This document shows, in pieces, positions 1 to 10,200 of a stretch of 43,177 bases of DNA. The position numbers and the translations under genes are program-made. Numbering within the stretch: position 1 is the first letter of the stretch; each line of letters starts with the position of its first letter. This stretch comes from Treponema sp. (GTDB lineage Bacteria > Spirochaetota > Spirochaetia > Treponematales > Breznakiellaceae): positions 1-43,177 of the forward strand of contig WRKT01000020.1 in NCBI GenBank assembly GCA_009777995.1, in the 5' to 3' direction. The notes under the pieces were generated by a model, which was not told the origin of the DNA, ran no database searches, and saw only the letters and a program-made list of their open reading frames with translations.

Positions 1-465
1 GAAATCTTCTTTCACGGTGGTTTTATTCTCACGGAGGGCACAGAGAGCACGGAGAACACAGAGGTATTCAAGAGGGTGGTGTGCTTTATACTTTCTTCTC
101 TCCGTGTCCTCTGTGATCTTTGTGAGCTCTGTGTGAAATCTTCTTTCACGGTGGTTTTATTCTCACGGAGCTCACAGAGGGCACGGAGAACACAGAGGTA
201 TTCAAGAGGGTGGTGTGCTTTATACTTTCTTCCCTCCGTGTCCTCTGTGATCTTTGTGAGCTCTGTGTGAAATCTTCTTTCACGGTGGTTTTATTCTCAC
301 GGAGCTCACAGAGGGCACAGAGAACACAGAGGTATTCAGGGGGTGGTGTGCTTTATACTTTCTTCCCTCCGTGTCCTCTGTGGTCTTTGTGAGCTCTGTG
401 TGAAATCTTCTTTCACGGTGATTTTATTCTCACGGAGCTCACAGAGGGCACGGAGAACACAGAGG
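1..465. repeat. Tandem 134-bp palindromic repeats (about 3.5 copies)
   Basis: The same unit restarts at 1, 135, 269 and 402, giving spacings of 134, 134 and 133 bp; the last copy breaks off near 465. The array runs off the left edge, so the copy number is a minimum. Within each unit the first ~38 bases (CACGGAG/CACAGAG-type octamers) are an imperfect reverse complement of a later ~38 bases (CTCCGTG/CTCTGTG octamers), with a loop of about 35 bases, so each unit can fold as a long hairpin. The short ORFs through the array repeat with the same period and are not credible genes. No gene is seen in 1-483. The array lies just beyond the stop codon of the lipoprotein at 484 and might act as its transcription end. 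Confidence 0.9.
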
Positions 466-483
466 GTATTATAGAGTGCGCTT

Positions 484-2883
484 CTACGGAGTCTTGATCA
501 CCGGAGCTTGTAGGTCTAACGGTATAGCATTAAGTTTAGGTAAAGCGCCATTAGGTGAACTGCTCGGCCCAAGATTTGAGAAATTCCAATATGTATCTGT
601 AAACCCAGGGCCTGTACTTAAAAGACTACCAAAACCACTACCACCAGGAATCGGATTTTCGGTTTCTTCCCACCAATCAGCTTGATAATATCCAATCTTT
701 CCAAGTATAGTAGATAGTAAGGAATTAACCACATATTCACCTAGTCCCGGTGCTGGAGATTCAGAATAAAATTCAACTGGGCTTCCCATTAATGGTGTGT
801 ATTTAACAACTAGGCCATCATTTGAAACACCAAAACCGTCACGGCCGTCAAGAACATCTACAATACTATCTAAAAGAGAAGAACCTCCGCCCCTTGTAAC
901 CTCCATACCGTATCTACCATAATTGTTAAATAGTCCTACAACAACACCATCACTGCCATCTCCAACAACACGCCCAACATCACTACCAGGACTAGATACA
1001 CTTGGATTAAGAGCTACATTGTCTCGTATTATACCATTGCCGGAACGTTGACCTACAATACCTCCAACATAATTACTGGTTCCGACGACCTCGCCTGTGG
1101 CATAGCTATATCTCACTGTATCCGATCCCTCAAAACGCCCCACAAGGCCACCGACGGAACTTACACCAGTCACATCACCGGTAGCATAAGTATTAATAAT
1201 GGTTCCGGAGTTGAAGCCAACAAGGCCTCCGATAATACTGTCACCATTTACATCAATTGAGGCAAAGCTTCGAGAAATATTATCGCTGTTCAGACCTACC
1301 AAACCACCAACATTATTGTCGCCGTTAACAGTGCCGTTTCCTCTAACTGAGCTTAAGGTTATTGAGCCTTGCTGAAGCCGACCAACCAAGCCACCGACAT
1401 TCAATGAACCGGTGACAATGGCGGTGATTTGGACATGGCTGTTTGTTATCGTTCCTCCATTAAGGTTACCAACCAGACCACCGGTATTATCGTTACCGTT
1501 TACAGTAGCGATATTAAGACGGACATTTTTGACTTCTCCAGAACTGATATAGCCAAATAACCCTGTGCTGTCGGTTGTCCCTGTAATACTTAGATTAGAG
1601 ATAGTATAATCCACTCCCTCGTGTCTGCCGTCATAGCTGCCGGCGAAACGACTTGCATTAGAGTTAGTATTATTATCGCCAATGGGGATGAAGTTGGTAA
1701 CGCTTGACATATCTATATCCGCAATCTGCCGGTAATGAGCATTAAGATCCCATTTTTCTAAAGGTCCTACTCCTTTACCGACTCTTTGAAGCGTATAAAT
1801 ATCATAAACATAAAAAGGACTGCTTGCGGTACCGAGACCCGGGCCCGGGTCATCTAATTCCCACACTGCATAAAAACTCAGCTCGGCAACTCCCTCTGGA
1901 ACAGTATCATTTTCAAAGTCCCATGGTTTAGGAGTACCTACCCGGTACCAGCCCTTTAGCTTTACTGTATGACCACTATTTAAAGTCCTCGTGGTTTCTA
2001 TACTAGGCGGAGGTATCGTTTCTCCAACCTTAACATCAACTTCATCTACCGTCGCCCCTCCAAACGAGTCAAACTTAATCGCTACCTCGACCGGTGCATC
2101 AATCCAAACGGCATTAAATTGAACAGCAGGAGTACTGCTCGTGGACAAATTTCTAACTGTCTGACCTGCTTGGTAATCTGTTGTAGTATTATTACGCCGC
2201 CAGACGCTAAAAACTTTACCGGTGGGAGCTGAACTTGGAGCATCAGCAAGCTTTTCATCCACATCATAAGTATGAGTTTGATTCAAAGCCATTATTTGCC
2301 CATTATCATCAAAGTAAACGACATTATATTTAATCGGGATCCAGCTTGCGTACAAGGTCATTCTACCTGTAACAGGTGTGTCGAAATTCCATTTCGGGGA
2401 AGTAAGTGTGGGGTTTTCTGTTGTATGCCAGCCGTTAAGGGTATAGCCGGTGCGGGTGGCAATTGGCTCTGTAACCTTTTCGCCTTCTTTGGGAGTTTGC
2501 GGGTCGGGATCATCAGCCCCGGGGCCTGCATCAAATTCAACAGCAAATGAGCCTTCGGGAATTTCCAGCCACTTTGCATAGACTGTTATATTATTTAGCA
2601 CTTCTGTATTGATGGTGAAAGTGTTGCCGTTTCCGTCAGCTCTGGTATTCCATTCTTCAAAGACATAGTCGGGGCGGCTTGGCCTTGCGGGTAAGGCCGG
2701 TACAGTCAACTCGCCCGGCTGCAGTTCAATTGTCTGCTCCTCTCCGTTGTAATTGTAGTTGAACTTGACTGTTCTTACAGTTGTTGCGCGGCTTCCGTTC
2801 CCGTCCTTGCCTGCAAGGTTGCTGAAAAAGACATCGCAGGAGGCGAGGAGAATTATTAAAGCAAATATTAGCAATTTCTTCAT
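484..2883 (-). CDS. Large surface lipoprotein with InlB-type and GLUG repeats
   Basis: A 799-residue predicted lipoprotein. The signal peptide MKKLLIFALIILLASC ends in an LASC lipobox, so the mature protein should carry a lipidated Cys. Residues ~40-345 contain four InlB B-type (Listeria-Bacteroides) repeats, each ending in a Y/F-A-x-W motif (YAKW, YASW, NAVW, YAVW). Residues ~440-625 carry about seven GLUG motifs (GGLVGxxxxG type), which usually build a beta-solenoid stalk. The C-terminal ~170 residues are not recognised. I chose the ATG at 2883 because an AGGTG sequence lies 6 nt upstream; the GTG at 2892 overlaps that site. The likely role is adhesion or surface display, by analogy with other repeat lipoproteins. 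It is alone on its strand here, beside the tandem repeat array. Confidence 0.85.
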   Translation of the reverse strand: MKKLLIFALIILLASCDVFFSNLAGKDGNGSRATTVRTVKFNYNYNGEEQTIELQPGELTVPALPARPSRPDYVFEEWNTRADGNGNTFTINTEVLNNITVYAKWLEIPEGSFAVEFDAGPGADDPDPQTPKEGEKVTEPIATRTGYTLNGWHTTENPTLTSPKWNFDTPVTGRMTLYASWIPIKYNVVYFDDNGQIMALNQTHTYDVDEKLADAPSSAPTGKVFSVWRRNNTTTDYQAGQTVRNLSTSSTPAVQFNAVWIDAPVEVAIKFDSFGGATVDEVDVKVGETIPPPSIETTRTLNSGHTVKLKGWYRVGTPKPWDFENDTVPEGVAELSFYAVWELDDPGPGLGTASSPFYVYDIYTLQRVGKGVGPLEKWDLNAHYRQIADIDMSSVTNFIPIGDNNTNSNASRFAGSYDGRHEGVDYTISNLSITGTTDSTGLFGYISSGEVKNVRLNIATVNGNDNTGGLVGNLNGGTITNSHVQITAIVTGSLNVGGLVGRLQQGSITLSSVRGNGTVNGDNNVGGLVGLNSDNISRSFASIDVNGDSIIGGLVGFNSGTIINTYATGDVTGVSSVGGLVGRFEGSDTVRYSYATGEVVGTSNYVGGIVGQRSGNGIIRDNVALNPSVSSPGSDVGRVVGDGSDGVVVGLFNNYGRYGMEVTRGGGSSLLDSIVDVLDGRDGFGVSNDGLVVKYTPLMGSPVEFYSESPAPGLGEYVVNSLLSTILGKIGYYQADWWEETENPIPGGSGFGSLLSTGPGFTDTYWNFSNLGPSSSPNGALPKLNAIPLDLQAPVIKTP

Positions 2884-2947
2884 AAAAAACACCTACCCAT
2901 CTTAAATATACACAAAATTTAGAGAAATTTCAAGAGAAAAGAAGCCG

Positions 2948-2976
2948 TTGTTTATAATCATTTTATGATCTAGAAT
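2948..2976 (+). promoter_or_regulatory. Candidate promoter for the DMT transporter
   Basis: TTGTTT (2948-2953) and TAGAAT (2971-2976) are separated by 17 bp. The -10 hexamer ends 8 nt before the ATG at 2985, and no Shine-Dalgarno sequence is present, so the transcript may be leaderless. A TATAAT at 2953-2958 is an alternative -10. The intergenic stretch 2884-2984 holds nothing else I recognise. Confidence 0.4.
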
Positions 2977-2984
2977 AGGCAACC

Positions 2985-3986
2985 ATGAATAAACGTGCGC
3001 TTGGGGCGGATTTACTCTTATTGCTTACTGCGGCTATCTGGGGTTTTGGCTTTGTGGCCCAGAGATCGGGGATGCAATATGTGGGGCCCTTTACCTATAA
3101 TGGGATAAGATTTCTGCTTGGAAGTCTTGCGCTGGTGCCTATTATTCTTTATAGGGGGGGCGTAAGAGGTAAAAAGGGCCTTATTCGCTCCTCGATTATT
3201 GCGGGGACCTGTCTTTTTGTTGCTGTAAGTGTGCAACAGTTGGGTATAATGATGACCACGGCGGGTAATGCGGGCTTTATTACAGGGCTTTATGTGGTTT
3301 TCACTCCGATTTTGGGCATTTTTCTTGGCAGAAGCACAGGGAAGGCTACCTGGGCGGGAGCCTTTATCACTTTTGCGGGGCTTTACTTCCTTAGTTTAGC
3401 AGGGTCGGGCCCCGGATCGGGCTCCGGTTCCATCATCACGATTAATATCGGAGATGCTTTGGTCTTAGTAAGTGCTGTTTTCTGGGCTGTTCACGTCCAC
3501 ATAATTGACAGGCTCGTTAAAAAAACCGATTCCATTGAGCTTTCATCGGGGCAGTTTGCAGTGGCAGGGCTTTTCGCCCTTGTCTCGGCCTTTATTGTAG
3601 AGCCGGGTCTTTCAAACTGGTTAAGAAGCTACCCGGAACTCCTCGCAGGCAGTGGGGGCCTCTTCAATTGGTATAGCCTGCCCGCTCTAATCAGCGGGCT
3701 CTCGAACGGTAGTATCCCTCTGTCGCTTATCTCAAGCGCGGCTATCCCGATTCTTTACGGGGGGCTTGTGTCGGTGGGGGTCGGTTATACCCTGCAAGTG
3801 GTGGCACAGCGCTATGCCCACCCTGCCCATGCGACGATCATCATGTGCCTTGAGGGCAGCTTTGCAGCCCTTGGCGGCATCCTAATCCTCTCCGAGCCCT
3901 TCGGTCAGAGAACCCTGATCGGCTTCACCTTAATGCTTTTAGGTATGTTGATAAGCCAGTGGAAACAGATTAGGATAAAAAATTAA
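2985..3986 (+). CDS. DMT superfamily (EamA) transporter
   Basis: A 333-residue, very hydrophobic protein with about ten predicted membrane segments in two homologous halves, the EamA/drug-metabolite transporter plan. The N-terminal ...LLLLLTAAIWGFGFVAQRSG... segment is the typical first helix of the family, with the conserved W-G-F and a following Y/N-x-x-R (YNGIRFLLG). The second half carries the equivalent LEGSFAALGGILILSEP pattern near residue ~300. Family members export or import small metabolites, amino acids or drugs; the substrate cannot be read from sequence. There is no Shine-Dalgarno before the ATG. The gene is followed after 40 bp by the nitroreductase-like gene on the same strand, which has its own ribosome site, so they may be co-transcribed. 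Confidence 0.85.
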   Translation: MNKRALGADLLLLLTAAIWGFGFVAQRSGMQYVGPFTYNGIRFLLGSLALVPIILYRGGVRGKKGLIRSSIIAGTCLFVAVSVQQLGIMMTTAGNAGFITGLYVVFTPILGIFLGRSTGKATWAGAFITFAGLYFLSLAGSGPGSGSGSIITINIGDALVLVSAVFWAVHVHIIDRLVKKTDSIELSSGQFAVAGLFALVSAFIVEPGLSNWLRSYPELLAGSGGLFNWYSLPALISGLSNGSIPLSLISSAAIPILYGGLVSVGVGYTLQVVAQRYAHPAHATIIMCLEGSFAALGGILILSEPFGQRTLIGFTLMLLGMLISQWKQIRIKN

Positions 3987-4026
3987 TTACCGTGTATTTA
4001 ATCACAGTGTATAAAGGAGAAAAGTG

Positions 4027-4755
4027 ATGTTTAAAGAAGGAAGAGGATTTATGAAGAGCGCTTGGACTACGGACCCGATGTCTGATACCGATCAGCTTCG
4101 GGAAGTGCCGATGCCGCCCATCGAGAATGCATTTGACGAGAGCAAGTTGATTGCCCTGCCTGAGCCAAAGACTGCCAATCTAAAGAAAAGGGATATTTTT
4201 CAGGTACTTGAAGAGCGCCAAAGCCGGAGGAAGCTCGGAGGTGGGCCGATTTCAATGGCAGACCTTTCGTTCCTTCTATGGGCATGCTTCGGCAAGAGAG
4301 ATATCGTTAACGGCCGTATTCTAAGAATTGTTCCCTCGGGCGGCTCACGGCACCCATTTGAAACTTACTTTTATGCGGATAAGGTAACAGGTCTTGAGCA
4401 GGGCCTATATCGCTATATCGCAACAAAAAACTCTGTCATCCTTGTTTCAAAAAAAGAGGGCCTAAAGGACGAGCTTAATACGGGCATCAAGGGGCAGTGG
4501 TTTAACTGCGCAGTTGCAATTTTCTGGGTATTCATACCGTATCGCTGTGAGTGGCGTTATACGCATCATTCGCATAAGATTTCGCTTATTGATGTCGGGC
4601 ATATTGGTCAGAATGCCTATCTTGGAGCAGAGGCCCTTGGGATTGGCTGCTGTACCATAGGTGCATACTTACAGGAGATTGATAAGGTTCTTGGAGTGGA
4701 TGGCGAAAACGAGTTCTGCGTTTACGCAGGTGTGTTTGGCCCGCCGGGAGAGTGA
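4027..4755 (+). CDS. SagB-type nitroreductase/dehydrogenase-like flavoprotein
   Basis: A 242-residue protein of the nitroreductase fold, closest in pattern to SagB/ThcOx-type dehydrogenases. The N-terminal GRGFMKSAW segment, the R-x-S-R-R FMN-phosphate site (ERQSRRK, residues ~62-68), PSGGSRHPFETY (residues ~103-114) and the C-terminal GAEALGIGCCTIGAYL are typical. SagB proteins oxidise heterocycles made from Cys/Ser/Thr in peptide natural products, but stand-alone homologues such as this one, with no cyclodehydratase partner nearby, often have unknown substrates. AAGGAG at 4014-4019 lies 7 nt before ATG 4027 and 4 nt before an in-frame GTG at 4024, so I prefer 4027. A further ATG at 4051 would remove the conserved GRGFMK segment. 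Confidence 0.75.
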   Translation: MFKEGRGFMKSAWTTDPMSDTDQLREVPMPPIENAFDESKLIALPEPKTANLKKRDIFQVLEERQSRRKLGGGPISMADLSFLLWACFGKRDIVNGRILRIVPSGGSRHPFETYFYADKVTGLEQGLYRYIATKNSVILVSKKEGLKDELNTGIKGQWFNCAVAIFWVFIPYRCEWRYTHHSHKISLIDVGHIGQNAYLGAEALGIGCCTIGAYLQEIDKVLGVDGENEFCVYAGVFGPPGE

Positions 4756-4756
4756 A

Positions 4757-4796
4757 GCCGCGTGCAGGACCCCGCGGCCTGCCTTAAGCCTTTTTT
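4757..4796 (+). terminator. Probable intrinsic terminator after the nitroreductase-like gene
   Basis: GCCGCG (4757-4762) can pair with CGCGGC (4773-4778), or GCAGG (4764-4768) with CCTGC (4778-4782). A run of six T follows at 4791-4796. It lies between convergent genes and overlaps the last codons of the minus-strand acyltransferase. The gap of 8-12 nt between stem and T-run makes it imperfect. Confidence 0.4.
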
Positions 4797-6136
4797 GATT
4801 CGCTAATATTATAAAGAAAGGCATTTTCCAAATCCGTCATGGCATCGGCAATGGCGGATTTTTTATTGGTTTTATATTGAGTTAACCTATCACTTAAATT
4901 AATTGGAGGGGCGGCTTGAATTAAAACCTTCCTCGGGTAAATACTCACCCTGTTTGAATATGCTCCCCCCATTGTTCTGCTTGCAAAGTCCCATAGGTTC
5001 TGCACATATTCGATCTTTTTATGAAGGGAGTCATTCTCTTCGGGAAGGGGTATGCGAAAGTAAAGGCTCAGGTCCACGAGTTCCTGATGCCTTCCGATAT
5101 ACCAGGCCTCCCCTGCCCTAAGATTATTTACACTCTGTTGAATCGGAGTAAGATCATCAAAATTTTTAAGGCCCGGCAAATAAATATTATCCCAGCAAGT
5201 TTGCCTTAGGCGATAAATTCTATAAAAGAAGTCTCCGTCCTTCTTTAGTCCGAGCATTCTCTCTGCGGTATCAAGAGCTGCATTTATCACCCTTTCAAGT
5301 CTCTCCTCGAAAGACAGGGAGGGGTCGCTATCAATCTTATAACGCTCTTCGTTTACAGATAAAATATGTTCCCTGCATTGTCGTAATCGCTCAACGAAGG
5401 GAAGGTTCTTACGTCCGGGGGTATTCAACCCTACAACTTTTTCTGTTTTCTTTAGGAGCCCTTCGGTTGTCGCCTTACCCCAGGAGCCGAAGCGGAAATA
5501 AACCGAGACAGGGAGCACCTCTACGGGGATGGTATTCCCGCTTTCCTGCATGCGCTCTGCAACCTGAAAACCTATGCGGATAACGCCCGGCTCAAGCCTC
5601 GGAACTGCATCGGTTGTATAGGAAACCTGGCCCTCGGGTGCAATTGCAACAGGGAAGGGTCCCTCAGCAATTGCCTTATGAATCCTTGCCATGCCGGGGC
5701 TGTCCATTTTTGTATGATGAATCGGCATTGCTCCGATATTTGGCATAACAAAGCGGGCGGCCCAGCCCCCCCAGCGTACAACTTCGTAGCTATAGACGCA
5801 GACCATGTGGGGGGAGCGGGCAAAGCGCACTCCGTTTAAGGCAGCCTTCGCTCTTAGCTTAAAGAGAATATACCAGGAAATGATCTGGGGTTCCCCTCCG
5901 TTAGGGTGACGAAATGCAATGATGAAGCGGCTCTCACCTGCCATTGCACGCCTAAAGGCATCGATAATGACCTTGCCGTCTCCGTGGAGCATCATAAAAG
6001 CTATGCCGTAGTATAAAAACAGATATAGCCTTCCGAGAATCCGTAAAAGAACCATTACAAGTTTAGAAATGCGGGGCTCGCCCACGCTGATATCAGGGGA
6101 TGCTTTAATTATGGGTTTCTTAAAGACTCGGGGCAT
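4784..6136 (-). CDS. PlsC-like phospholipid/glycerolipid acyltransferase
   Basis: A 450-residue protein with an N-terminal hydrophobic stretch (about residues 25-50) and a PlsC-type acyltransferase domain at residues ~65-220. The APEGQVS motif corresponds to the family's PEGTRS substrate-binding block. The catalytic block, usually NHxSxxD, reads FRHPNGGEP, that is H-x4-E rather than H-x4-D. The C-terminal ~220 residues are helical and not recognised. It probably acylates lysophosphatidate or a related acceptor at the inner membrane, but the altered catalytic block leaves the substrate and even the activity open. It starts 10 nt after the aminotransferase stop on the same strand and has no strong Shine-Dalgarno, so it is likely the last gene of the rpoC-end operon. 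Confidence 0.7.
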   Translation of the reverse strand: MPRVFKKPIIKASPDISVGEPRISKLVMVLLRILGRLYLFLYYGIAFMMLHGDGKVIIDAFRRAMAGESRFIIAFRHPNGGEPQIISWYILFKLRAKAALNGVRFARSPHMVCVYSYEVVRWGGWAARFVMPNIGAMPIHHTKMDSPGMARIHKAIAEGPFPVAIAPEGQVSYTTDAVPRLEPGVIRIGFQVAERMQESGNTIPVEVLPVSVYFRFGSWGKATTEGLLKKTEKVVGLNTPGRKNLPFVERLRQCREHILSVNEERYKIDSDPSLSFEERLERVINAALDTAERMLGLKKDGDFFYRIYRLRQTCWDNIYLPGLKNFDDLTPIQQSVNNLRAGEAWYIGRHQELVDLSLYFRIPLPEENDSLHKKIEYVQNLWDFASRTMGGAYSNRVSIYPRKVLIQAAPPINLSDRLTQYKTNKKSAIADAMTDLENAFLYNISESKKA

Positions 6137-6146
6137 TTACAAAACA

Positions 6147-7250
6147 TTACCCGAGTATCTTTTTCAATGCGGCAAGAAGGGTGTCAACATTCTCCTTCCT
6201 GCCTGTATGACCCATAATGCCGATTCGCCAAATTTTTCCTGCAAGGCTGCCAAGTCCTGCTCCGATTTCGATTTTATGAGTTGCCCTTAGCTCCTTGCGG
6301 ACTGCGAAGTCTTCAACGCCGTCAGGGATAAGCACTGTATTCAGGTTGGGAAGGCGCCAGGGTTTTTCGACAAGCATTGAAAGGCCCATCTTCTCAAGGC
6401 TCTGCACCAAGTATTCGTGTGTTTCGATATGGCGTGCCTTCACCCTATCGTGCCCCTCTTCAAGAATGAGGTTTAAGGCCTCGTAAAGTGCAAAGTACAT
6501 ATTTGCGGGGGCAGTATGATGATAGGCCCTTGGGGAGCCGCTCCAATACTTCATTAGAAGGGTCATGTCGAGGTAGAAGTTCGGAACCTTCTTTTTGCGT
6601 GCTGCAATTTTTTCCATTGCCCTGTCAGAAAAGCTCACAGGGGAGAGACCTGAAGGACAGCCGAGACATTTCTGAGAGCAGCTATAAAGAGCGTCAATAC
6701 AGAAATCATCGACTCTAAGCTCATTCCCGCCAAAGCTTGTAACTGCGTCTACGATAAAGTAAGCGCCCATGCTCCTTACGAGGGGTCCGATTTCGGCAAT
6801 CGGGTTAAGCACCCCTGTGGAAGTTTCTGCATGAACCATGCCTACGAGCTTATACGGTTTTTCTTTTAATTTTTTTGTGATTTCACCCGGATCTGCATGC
6901 TTGCCCCAGGGGAATTCAAGGACATCAACCTTTGCACCAAGACGGCTTGCAACATCGACCATTCGCTCGGAGAAGAAACCGTTTGTGATTATCAGCATTG
7001 GCTCATTTTCTTCGATTAGGTTTACAAGCACTGCTTCCATTCCCGAAGAGCCGGTTGCAGAAAGAGCGATGGTCGCCTCGTTCTTTGTCGCCATCAAATC
7101 TTTAAGATTTTCCTTTAGCTTGTCCATTAATGCCAAAAACTGGGCATCAAGATGACCCATTGTGGGCATCGCAAGGGCCTTATAGACCCTCGGATGTACC
7201 GATGAGGGGCCGGGGCCCATCAATAAAACTTCGTCTAAAGTATTAAGCAT
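6147..7250 (-). CDS. Class V aminotransferase (alanine-glyoxylate / serine-pyruvate type)
   Basis: A 367-residue PLP enzyme of the alanine-glyoxylate aminotransferase family. It opens with [12 protein letters not shown], the family's usual N-terminal signature, has the cofactor-binding ATGSSGMEA loop, an Asp-Ala (VDAVTSFGG) that contacts the PLP nitrogen, and the Schiff-base Lys in [11 protein letters not shown]. Members transfer amino groups between alanine, serine or glycine and glyoxylate, pyruvate or hydroxypyruvate; some act on phosphonate or ureide substrates. The reading frame is open upstream into rpoC, but the family signature begins just after ATG 7250, and a GAGG lies 9 nt before it. 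Another ATG at 7256 is possible. Either start overlaps the rpoC stop, so translation is probably coupled to rpoC. Confidence 0.85.
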   Translation of the reverse strand: MLNTLDEVLLMGPGPSSVHPRVYKALAMPTMGHLDAQFLALMDKLKENLKDLMATKNEATIALSATGSSGMEAVLVNLIEENEPMLIITNGFFSERMVDVASRLGAKVDVLEFPWGKHADPGEITKKLKEKPYKLVGMVHAETSTGVLNPIAEIGPLVRSMGAYFIVDAVTSFGGNELRVDDFCIDALYSCSQKCLGCPSGLSPVSFSDRAMEKIAARKKKVPNFYLDMTLLMKYWSGSPRAYHHTAPANMYFALYEALNLILEEGHDRVKARHIETHEYLVQSLEKMGLSMLVEKPWRLPNLNTVLIPDGVEDFAVRKELRATHKIEIGAGLGSLAGKIWRIGIMGHTGRKENVDTLLAALKKILG

Positions 7251-10200
7251 TGTCATCGTCCTCGTTTTTTTCGACATCAACCTCTGCGTCTTCTGCCGAA
7301 TAGTCTTCGGAAACAAGCTCTGCGGTTTTCGCAAGCCTGCGCTTCTCCAGAACTTCACTAAGATACTCATCCAAATCACGCTTTTCTTCATCGTATAATT
7401 TAATGTCGCGATAACGCTTCATGCCTGTACCTGCAGGAATCGGATGACCAATAATAATATTTTCTTTTAGGCCGCGAAGATAATCAATCTTGCCCTCTAT
7501 TGCAGAGTTAGTAAGAACCTTTGTTGTTTCCTGGAAGCTTGCTGCAGAAAGGAAGGAGTCGATATTAAGGGCAGCCTTGGAAATTCCCTGGAATACCGGT
7601 CTTGCAACTGCTGCCTGACCGCCTTCCTTCATTACCCTGTCATTCTCTTCCTTAAAGCGATACTTATCTACGAGCTGACCGTAAATAAACCGTGTGTCCC
7701 CTACTCTGACAATCTCAACCTTCCTCATCATCTGGCGTATAATGACACCGACATGCTTATCACTAATGGAGACAGTCTGATGAATGTAAATATGCTGTAT
7801 TTCATCCATTAAGTATCTCTGCAGGCGGGATTCACCTAAGATGCGCAGGATGTCATGGGGATTAGTCGGGCCAAGGCATAGGGGTTCCCCTGCCTCAACG
7901 CTGTCGCCGTTCCTTATTAAAAGCCGCTTTGTTATGGGAATTAAGTGCTTATACTCTTTGCCAAAGGCATCATCAACAAAGATGATACGCTTACCCTTAA
8001 GAATGCTTCCGAATCGCACAATCCCCGATACTTCTGCAAGGACTGCAGGATTCTTCGGTTTCCTTGCTTCGAAAAGCTCATTTACCCGGGGCAAACCTGA
8101 TGTAATATCACCTGTATAGGTGGATTCCTTAAAGGTTTTGGCAATGGTTCTGCCTGCCCTTATTTTCTCGCCCTCATCTACAGTAAGAACGGCGCCGCCC
8201 GGGAGGAAGTGAGACTCCAATTGATTTTCGTTTTCGTCTACAATGATTATACGCGGCTGCTTATCCATGTGCTGTACTTCGGAGATACGCTTTTCTTCAC
8301 CCCTTTCATTATCTACTTCAATTTTTAGGGTGGTGCCTTCGATAATATCTTCGAAGACTACGGTTCCGCCTGACTCGGCAATAATCGGATCTGATGATGT
8401 ATCGAAGGTTGCGATTGTTCTTTCTGCTTCAACCACATCACCTTTTTTAACAACGAAATCGGAGCCGTTGCGTATTTCTACTTTTCGATCCTGACCGATA
8501 AGGTATAGGGTGCTTTCGTTCTCGTTATTATTCACTACCATTGCGTAGGCAATATCGGGGGAAAGAATTTCTTCCCTTCCGCGCTTTATAATCGGCGCAC
8601 CCCGGACTATCCTCTGCCCGTTTTGAACAAGCATCTCATCACCCGGCTCAAGCTTATACTGGCCCATGACCATACTTACAATCATGGTGCCCTTTCTCGT
8701 AAAGAGCTTGACCCCTGTCGGTTCTCCTGTTGTCTCATCGACCTTATCGATATGGGTTCCGCTCACATCCTTTATGTAAACAGGGAACTTTAGGAAGGTT
8801 CTATTCTCTTCACTCATGCTTAATGCGATACCTCCGTGATGGAAGGTTCTCATTGTAAGCTGGGTTCCCGGCTGACCGATTGACTGTGCTGCAATTGTTC
8901 CGACTGCCTCTCCGATGTCTACGGTGCGGTTAGTTGCAAGATTTGTTCCGTAGCAAAGGCGGCATACTCCGTGGCCCGCTTCGCAGGTAAGTACTGTGCG
9001 AATCAATACCGATTCAATTCTTGCCTCTTCAATGGCATTTGCAACTTCTTCGGTAATTTTCTGGTTAACATCGATTAGAATTTCACCTGTTATCGGATGC
9101 TTTACTCTTTCAAGGGTATAGCGGCCTATGATGCGATCTTTTAAGCTTTCCTTTATGTCTTCACCTGTTTTTAATGCCGACTGTGCAATTCCGTTAATTG
9201 TGCCGCAGTCATTTTCGTTTACAACGACATCCTGTGCTATGTCAACAAGACGGCGGGTAAGATAACCTGCCTCGGCTGTCTTGAGCGCCGTGTCCGAAAG
9301 ACCCTTGCGTGCACCGTTAGTCGAAATGAAGAACTCAATAACCGAAAGGCCTTCCTTAAAGTTTGAACGGATGGGAAGCTCAATCATGTCGCCTGAGGGT
9401 TTCCACATAAGACCCCTCATTGCGGCAAGCTGACTTATCTGATTCTTACTTCCCCTTGCACCTGAATTGGCCATCATGAAGATCGAATTAAAACCGTTTC
9501 TGTCTGCTTCAAGAGCCTTCCACATAATATCCGTAAGATCGGAAGCAGTTTTCCTCCAGGCCTTTGTAACTTTATCGTACCTTTCTTCTTCGGTTATAAG
9601 CTTACCGTTAAATTCTCTCTGTAAGGCTTCCACTTCCCTATTGGTATTATCAATGATATCTACCTTTTCTTTGGGTACTACAATATCATCAATACCGATA
9701 GTGGCCCCGAATATTGTCGAGTACTTATAACCGGTAGATTTAATTGCATCGAGCATTTTTACAGTGGTCCAGGAGCCCTTCTCTGCAAAAACATTTTCAA
9801 TAAGATCTCGGAGCTCCTTATCCCTAAACTCGTAGTTGACGTATGGAATATCATCGGGGAGCTCTTCATTGAAGATGAGCCTCCCTGCGGTGGTTTCAAT
9901 AAGGCCGTCAGGGCCGATTTCTTCTGCGTTTCTCAGCTTATTCCAGACAGGGAACTTTGGCGGCTTTACGCGGACCACTGCGCCCCAATCTAAAACCTTG
10001 GTCTCGATTGCAAGATAAACTTCTTCGGGGGAGGAATAGCGGGGAGCAGCTCCAACAGACTTTCCGCAAGCCGGGCATGCAGTCCATTCACTGCGAATTT
10101 CCTTATTGCATTGAATACAGTTTTCACTCTTAGGCTTACCCTTTGCAGATAACTTTGCCTTATCCATACCTGTCCGCTTTGCATCGGGTCTAATACGGGT

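Noticed and set aside
76-392. Overlapping short ORFs in the left-edge repeats
   Set aside because: They repeat with the 134-bp unit, have no ribosome site and translate Cys/Ser/Arg-rich nonsense typical of this repeat.
1-465. CRISPR array
   Set aside because: Units are 134 bp and contiguous with no unique spacers; no cas genes are present.
4027-4755. Ribosomal peptide natural-product cluster around the SagB-like gene
   Set aside because: No precursor peptide, YcaO cyclodehydratase or exporter pair is found nearby; the DMT transporter is a general type.
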